A stretch of DNA of 49,791 bases from a virus. Of this stretch, positions 46,977-49,791 are shown piece by piece; within the stretch, counting starts at the first letter, position 1, and every line of letters starts with the position of its first letter. Position numbers and translations under genes: made by a program. Where the stretch lies: positions 1 through 49,791 of the IMG/VR virus record IMGVR_UViG_3300033148_002914; one strand, 5' to 3'. The notes under the pieces are model-generated. The model was not told where the DNA came from. It saw nothing but the letters and a program-made list of their open reading frames with translations, and made no database searches.

Positions 46977-47621
46977 ATGAATCCAGCGAAAGCTCACGTC
47001 AAAGCCATCGTGGCCGAGGAATTTGGTCGGCACATCGAAGAGATGAGCGAGAAGGCTGTCGAGCGGGTTCACGTCCACAATGGGGCTGTGGAAGCCTTCA
47101 GGCTGGGTGCCAAGCGGGCTGGAGAGCTTGGAGAGCACATCGACAAGGACGTGAAGGAAGGCATCATCGACGAGTTTGTCGGCGAGCCTCTGAAGGTCGC
47201 TGCTTATGCGAAGAAGTACCTCAAGCGTGCGGTGGGTGCTCTCGACAACCTCGCGACCGCCGCTCAAATTGCCATCCATGTGGCTGAGGGTCGTGCCATC
47301 GGGCTGAAGGACGCCAACAAATATGTCAATGGTATCTGGAAGGAGGAGCGAGAGAAGCTCGAAGCCTTCAATAGAGCCCTTGCCAATGACGAGACCATCG
47401 ACCTTAGAGGTGATTCGGTTCCACCTGCGTTTGATGGACATCCTGGACTATCGCTGAAGGCTCAGAGGCAGGCCGAGGAGAGGCTATCGGAAGAGCCCAG
47501 GGCGCAGCCACCAAAACCGGAGTCGAAGAAGACCCCTGCGAAGAAGGCCCCTGCGAAGAAGTCCTCGAAGCCGCAGACGAAGGTGGCGGAAAAGGCGCGG
47601 GCCAAAGCCAAGGGCAAGTAG
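46977..47621 (+). CDS. Helical protein with Lys/Pro/Ala tail, 214 aa
   Basis: It starts at ATG 46977 after the GGAGAA repeat. Residues 1-140 are helical (VKAIVAEEFGRHIEEMSEKAV). The last 45 residues resemble histone H1 tails (KKTPAKKAPAKKSSKPQTK). Such tails bind DNA or anionic surfaces. It lies amid fibre genes, so a chaperone or virion protein is possible. Family unknown. Confidence 0.6.
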   Translation: MNPAKAHVKAIVAEEFGRHIEEMSEKAVERVHVHNGAVEAFRLGAKRAGELGEHIDKDVKEGIIDEFVGEPLKVAAYAKKYLKRAVGALDNLATAAQIAIHVAEGRAIGLKDANKYVNGIWKEEREKLEAFNRALANDETIDLRGDSVPPAFDGHPGLSLKAQRQAEERLSEEPRAQPPKPESKKTPAKKAPAKKSSKPQTKVAEKARAKAKGK

Positions 47622-47622
47622 C

Positions 47623-48435
47623 GTGGCTGGTCGTACCCCAGACGCATTTGACGGACCATCGTTTGAGGAAGCCGTCATCTGGGATGAGAGCACTTCTGAC
47701 CCGGTAGCAGAACGTCGTACTCAATTCGTCCAGGACAAGGGTCTGATGACCTTCGTCGATGGGGTGGCTCGCCCTATTGGTGAGACGCGAGAGTCCATCT
47801 GGCAGACCGAGGTGGACGACGTGTTCGTGAATACGCCTCCCGTCGGCCCAGCAACGGGCTATCGTCTCATTATCGGGCAGGCTCCGACCGGGGCCTTCGG
47901 TGGACACATAGGGGAGATCGCTGAGTGGAGCGGCACAGCTTGGGTCTTCACAGTTCCGAGGATGGGGACTGCATCTACGGTCAAGGCGGTCGGAATCGAG
48001 ACTCCGTACATCCAGTCGGCTCTGGCGGCTCCCTGGGTGTGGGACAAGCTCAACCCTGGGGGGAGCTTTGGGGCGGAGCTTCATTACGAAGAAGACCTCA
48101 CAACGTCATCGACGTCGAGTGGTGACTGGCAGACTAAGCTGACGCTGGTGACGGACCCCTTGCCGCTGGGTAACTACATCATCTTCGTCGCGGCTGTCCT
48201 GAGCGGGACGCAGAACGGTACGCAGATTGGCGGCAAGATGACCTACGATGGCGGCGAGCGTGGAGGCATCTCGCTAAAGCCAAATGTCGCTGATGGTGAG
48301 GCACTGCTGACTCTCTTTGACCTCCAGTTCAACCAAACGGGTATCCACACAGTAACCATGGAGTGGCGCAGGGACGGCGGTGGCGGCAACGCTACGATCC
48401 GAGGTGTCCGTATCGCCCTGTGGAGAATGAGCTAG
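47623..48435 (+). CDS. Tail fibre protein with DUF2793-like domain, 270 aa, GTG start
   Basis: GTG 47623 follows the previous TAG by one base. Residues about 66-110 match the DUF2793 pattern: PPVGPATGYRLIIGQAPTG, then GGHIGEIAEWSGTAW and VFTVPRMGTAS. The C-terminal part is a beta sandwich (WQTKLTLVTDPLPLGNYIIF to TVTMEWRRDGG). Both are features of host-contacting fibre proteins. Confidence 0.75.
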   Translation: MAGRTPDAFDGPSFEEAVIWDESTSDPVAERRTQFVQDKGLMTFVDGVARPIGETRESIWQTEVDDVFVNTPPVGPATGYRLIIGQAPTGAFGGHIGEIAEWSGTAWVFTVPRMGTASTVKAVGIETPYIQSALAAPWVWDKLNPGGSFGAELHYEEDLTTSSTSSGDWQTKLTLVTDPLPLGNYIIFVAAVLSGTQNGTQIGGKMTYDGGERGGISLKPNVADGEALLTLFDLQFNQTGIHTVTMEWRRDGGGGNATIRGVRIALWRMS

Positions 48436-48926
48436 TGGCTGACACCCCCTATGAGTACGACGTCATCGACGACTTCCCGGATGAGAAGGTGGATGGTGAC
48501 GCTCTCGTCCAGGAGGCACAGACTTTCGGGCTCGCCACGGTCATGTACGTCAATACGGTGTGGAGGGGAGACCCGGCCCGCGAGAAGGCCGACGTGGTGT
48601 GCTCCGACCCGCTCGACCCGGCTGACAAGACGACGCTCGATGGCGTGGTCGCGGCGCACACCGGAGCCCCCATCATCGCTCCAAATGACCTTGGAGGGCC
48701 TGTCGTAGCGGAGAGCATGGCCCTTCGCAATGATGGCGACACGGACAGCGATGTGGTTGTGGGGCGCGATAGCGTCGGGAACATGACGCTAGCTGACCAG
48801 AACACGACGCCGAAGACGCTCACGGAGCTTGCCACGGCGGGGCAGCCCGACTTGTCGAAGGTGCTTCTGGAGGAGTCGGGGTCGCTCGTCTACACTGGTG
48901 ATGGCGACGTCACGATGGTGGAGTAG
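48435..48926 (+). CDS. Tail fibre-associated protein, 163 aa, GTG start
   Basis: GTG 48435 shares its first base with the previous stop TAG. The product is acidic. It has a repetitive middle, MALRNDGDTDSDVVVGRDS then GNMTLADQNTT, of the type seen in fibre shafts, and ends SLVYTGDGDVTMVE. It likely assembles with the fibre proteins before and after it. Confidence 0.6.
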   Translation: MADTPYEYDVIDDFPDEKVDGDALVQEAQTFGLATVMYVNTVWRGDPAREKADVVCSDPLDPADKTTLDGVVAAHTGAPIIAPNDLGGPVVAESMALRNDGDTDSDVVVGRDSVGNMTLADQNTTPKTLTELATAGQPDLSKVLLEESGSLVYTGDGDVTMVE

Positions 48927-48929
48927 CGC

Positions 48930-49791
48930 ATGGGCTTGCACAAGAACATCACGGGCACCGATCAGCACGTCATGCACGCCTGGACCTATGCGGACCAGAC
49001 GGTGCGACTGGCAGCTACCGGCTTTGTCGCGGCTGACGTCGGGAAGTCGGCGTACCAAGAGTCCGACAGGACGTGGTGGTTGCTGACGAATCATTCTCCA
49101 ATCGCTTGGGTGGACATTACGGCGGGGGGGTCGTCCGGGAACGACGAGAAGGTCAAGGTCAGCGGCGACGACACTGTGGCTGGCTTCCTCACCGAGAAGC
49201 TCACGGCAGCGGCACCCATCACGCTCACCGAGGTCAACCCTGGCGGCGACGAAGACCTCCAGATCGGCCTCGGAGCCATCGACCACGACAGCCTTGGTGA
49301 CGTCACATCGGACCAGCATCATGCCCAGGCGCACGACCTCGGTGGTGCAGACCACGGCGCGGCAACGCTGGCGGAACTCAACGCGAAGGTCAGCGATGCC
49401 ACGCTGGACGACTCCTCGGACACCAGGACACCGACTGCTCATGGTGCAGCGGAGCACGCTGGGGCCATTGGCACGCACGCGCAGATCACATCGGTCGAGG
49501 CCGACGACCACCACGCGCACGGGAACAAGGCCGAGATTGACCTCGTGACGGACGGCGATCACGACGTTCGCACCGACAACCCGCACAGTGTGACGGCAGG
49601 GCAGGCTGGGGCGGCGTCCTCACCGCACGCCATCGACGGTGCGGAGCACACGGGCACGCTGGACCATGGGGGCCTCACAGGGCTCGCTGACGACGACCAC
49701 CCAGGGTATCTGCCACTGACCGGCGTCAGGGCCATGACGGGGGACCTGGCCCTCGGGGACCACACTCTGTCTGGGGTAAAGCAAGCTCGTT
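48930..49791 (+). CDS. Tail fibre/adhesin, N-terminal part (runs off the window)
   Basis: The frame opens at ATG 48930, four bases after the previous stop, and stays open for 287 codons to the window end. Residues 1-60 start MGLHKNITGTDQHVMHAWTY. After about residue 110, His/Asp/Ala-rich repeats appear: DQHHAQAHDLGGADHGAA, EADDHHAHG, SPHAIDGAEHTGTLDHGG and LTGLADDDHPGYL. Such short HxD/DHGGL repeats are typical of phage fibre shafts and adhesins, where His may bind metal. The C-terminal receptor-binding part lies outside. Confidence 0.8.
   Translation, partial: MGLHKNITGTDQHVMHAWTYADQTVRLAATGFVAADVGKSAYQESDRTWWLLTNHSPIAWVDITAGGSSGNDEKVKVSGDDTVAGFLTEKLTAAAPITLTEVNPGGDEDLQIGLGAIDHDSLGDVTSDQHHAQAHDLGGADHGAATLAELNAKVSDATLDDSSDTRTPTAHGAAEHAGAIGTHAQITSVEADDHHAHGNKAEIDLVTDGDHDVRTDNPHSVTAGQAGAASSPHAIDGAEHTGTLDHGGLTGLADDDHPGYLPLTGVRAMTGDLALGDHTLSGVKQAR

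Noticed and set aside
1-49791. tRNA genes, CRISPR arrays, insertion sequences, integrase or attachment sites
   Set aside because: No cloverleaf-like segment, regularly spaced repeat, transposase or recombinase was seen. The gaps are too short for most of these.

Overview
The window is part of the genome of a tailed double-stranded DNA bacteriophage with a contractile tail (Caudoviricetes, myovirus morphology). All genes I accept lie on the + strand. They are packed with 1-4 base stop/start overlaps (ATGA, TGATG, GTGA), and no gap exceeds 300 bases. GC content is high. The virion genes form a T4-type core set: large terminase, gp20-like portal, gp21-like prohead protease, gp23-like major capsid protein, gp13-like neck protein, gp18-like sheath and gp19-like tube. 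They differ from T4 in order, size and domain fusions. I saw no tRNA, integrase, insertion sequence or CRISPR array. The host cannot be read directly. High GC, TANNNT-type -10 boxes and several probable leaderless starts would fit a high-GC host such as an actinobacterium, but this is inference.

Layout. (1) 1-12.3 kb: about 37 short, mostly unrecognised accessory or early genes, many with Cys/His metal-binding motifs. Among them are a lone Phd-type antitoxin-like protein, a Tat-signal exported protein, a PD-(D/E)xK nuclease and a degenerate copy of the prohead-protease fold. (2) 12.3-15.6 kb: DNA-processing genes, namely a Cas4/RecB-like nuclease, a RuvC-like resolvase and a possible DNA-binding protein. 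(3) 15.6-19.2 kb: a 993-residue modular protein with tandem 114-residue repeats, and a winged-helix protein. (4) 19.2-29.3 kb: packaging and head assembly, with small terminase candidate, TerL, portal, two head/core proteins, a small basic core protein, a protease-scaffold fusion and the major capsid protein. (5) 29.3-38.4 kb: HicA-like protein, neck proteins and a run of small proteins. (6) 38.4-49.8 kb: sheath, more tagged proteins, two tube-like proteins, and baseplate/fibre proteins up to a fibre gene cut by the window edge.

The most interesting signal is a shared N-terminal tag, roughly M-x-L-S-x-x-L-x-x-A. It occurs on at least nine otherwise unrelated proteins between 29.4 and 42.9 kb, and each tag carries a Leu/Ile-x-Glu triplet. 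T4 internal proteins have N-terminal capsid-targeting sequences that the prohead protease cuts after Leu/Ile-x-Glu, and this phage encodes a gp21-like protease. I therefore infer a set of head-packaged, protease-trimmed cargo proteins, possibly delivered with the DNA. The set includes a HExxH metallopeptidase, a HicA-type RNase and zinc-ribbon proteins. The 993-residue protein has the same kind of triplets at the borders of its C-terminal repeats, so it may be a cleavable polyprotein.

A second theme is transcription. Five genes have a -10 box 6-9 bases before an ATG, which predicts leaderless mRNAs. Other cassettes are preceded by a TA(C/G)ACTG-like box. A third theme is a shared beta-domain in both the major capsid protein and the tail sheath.
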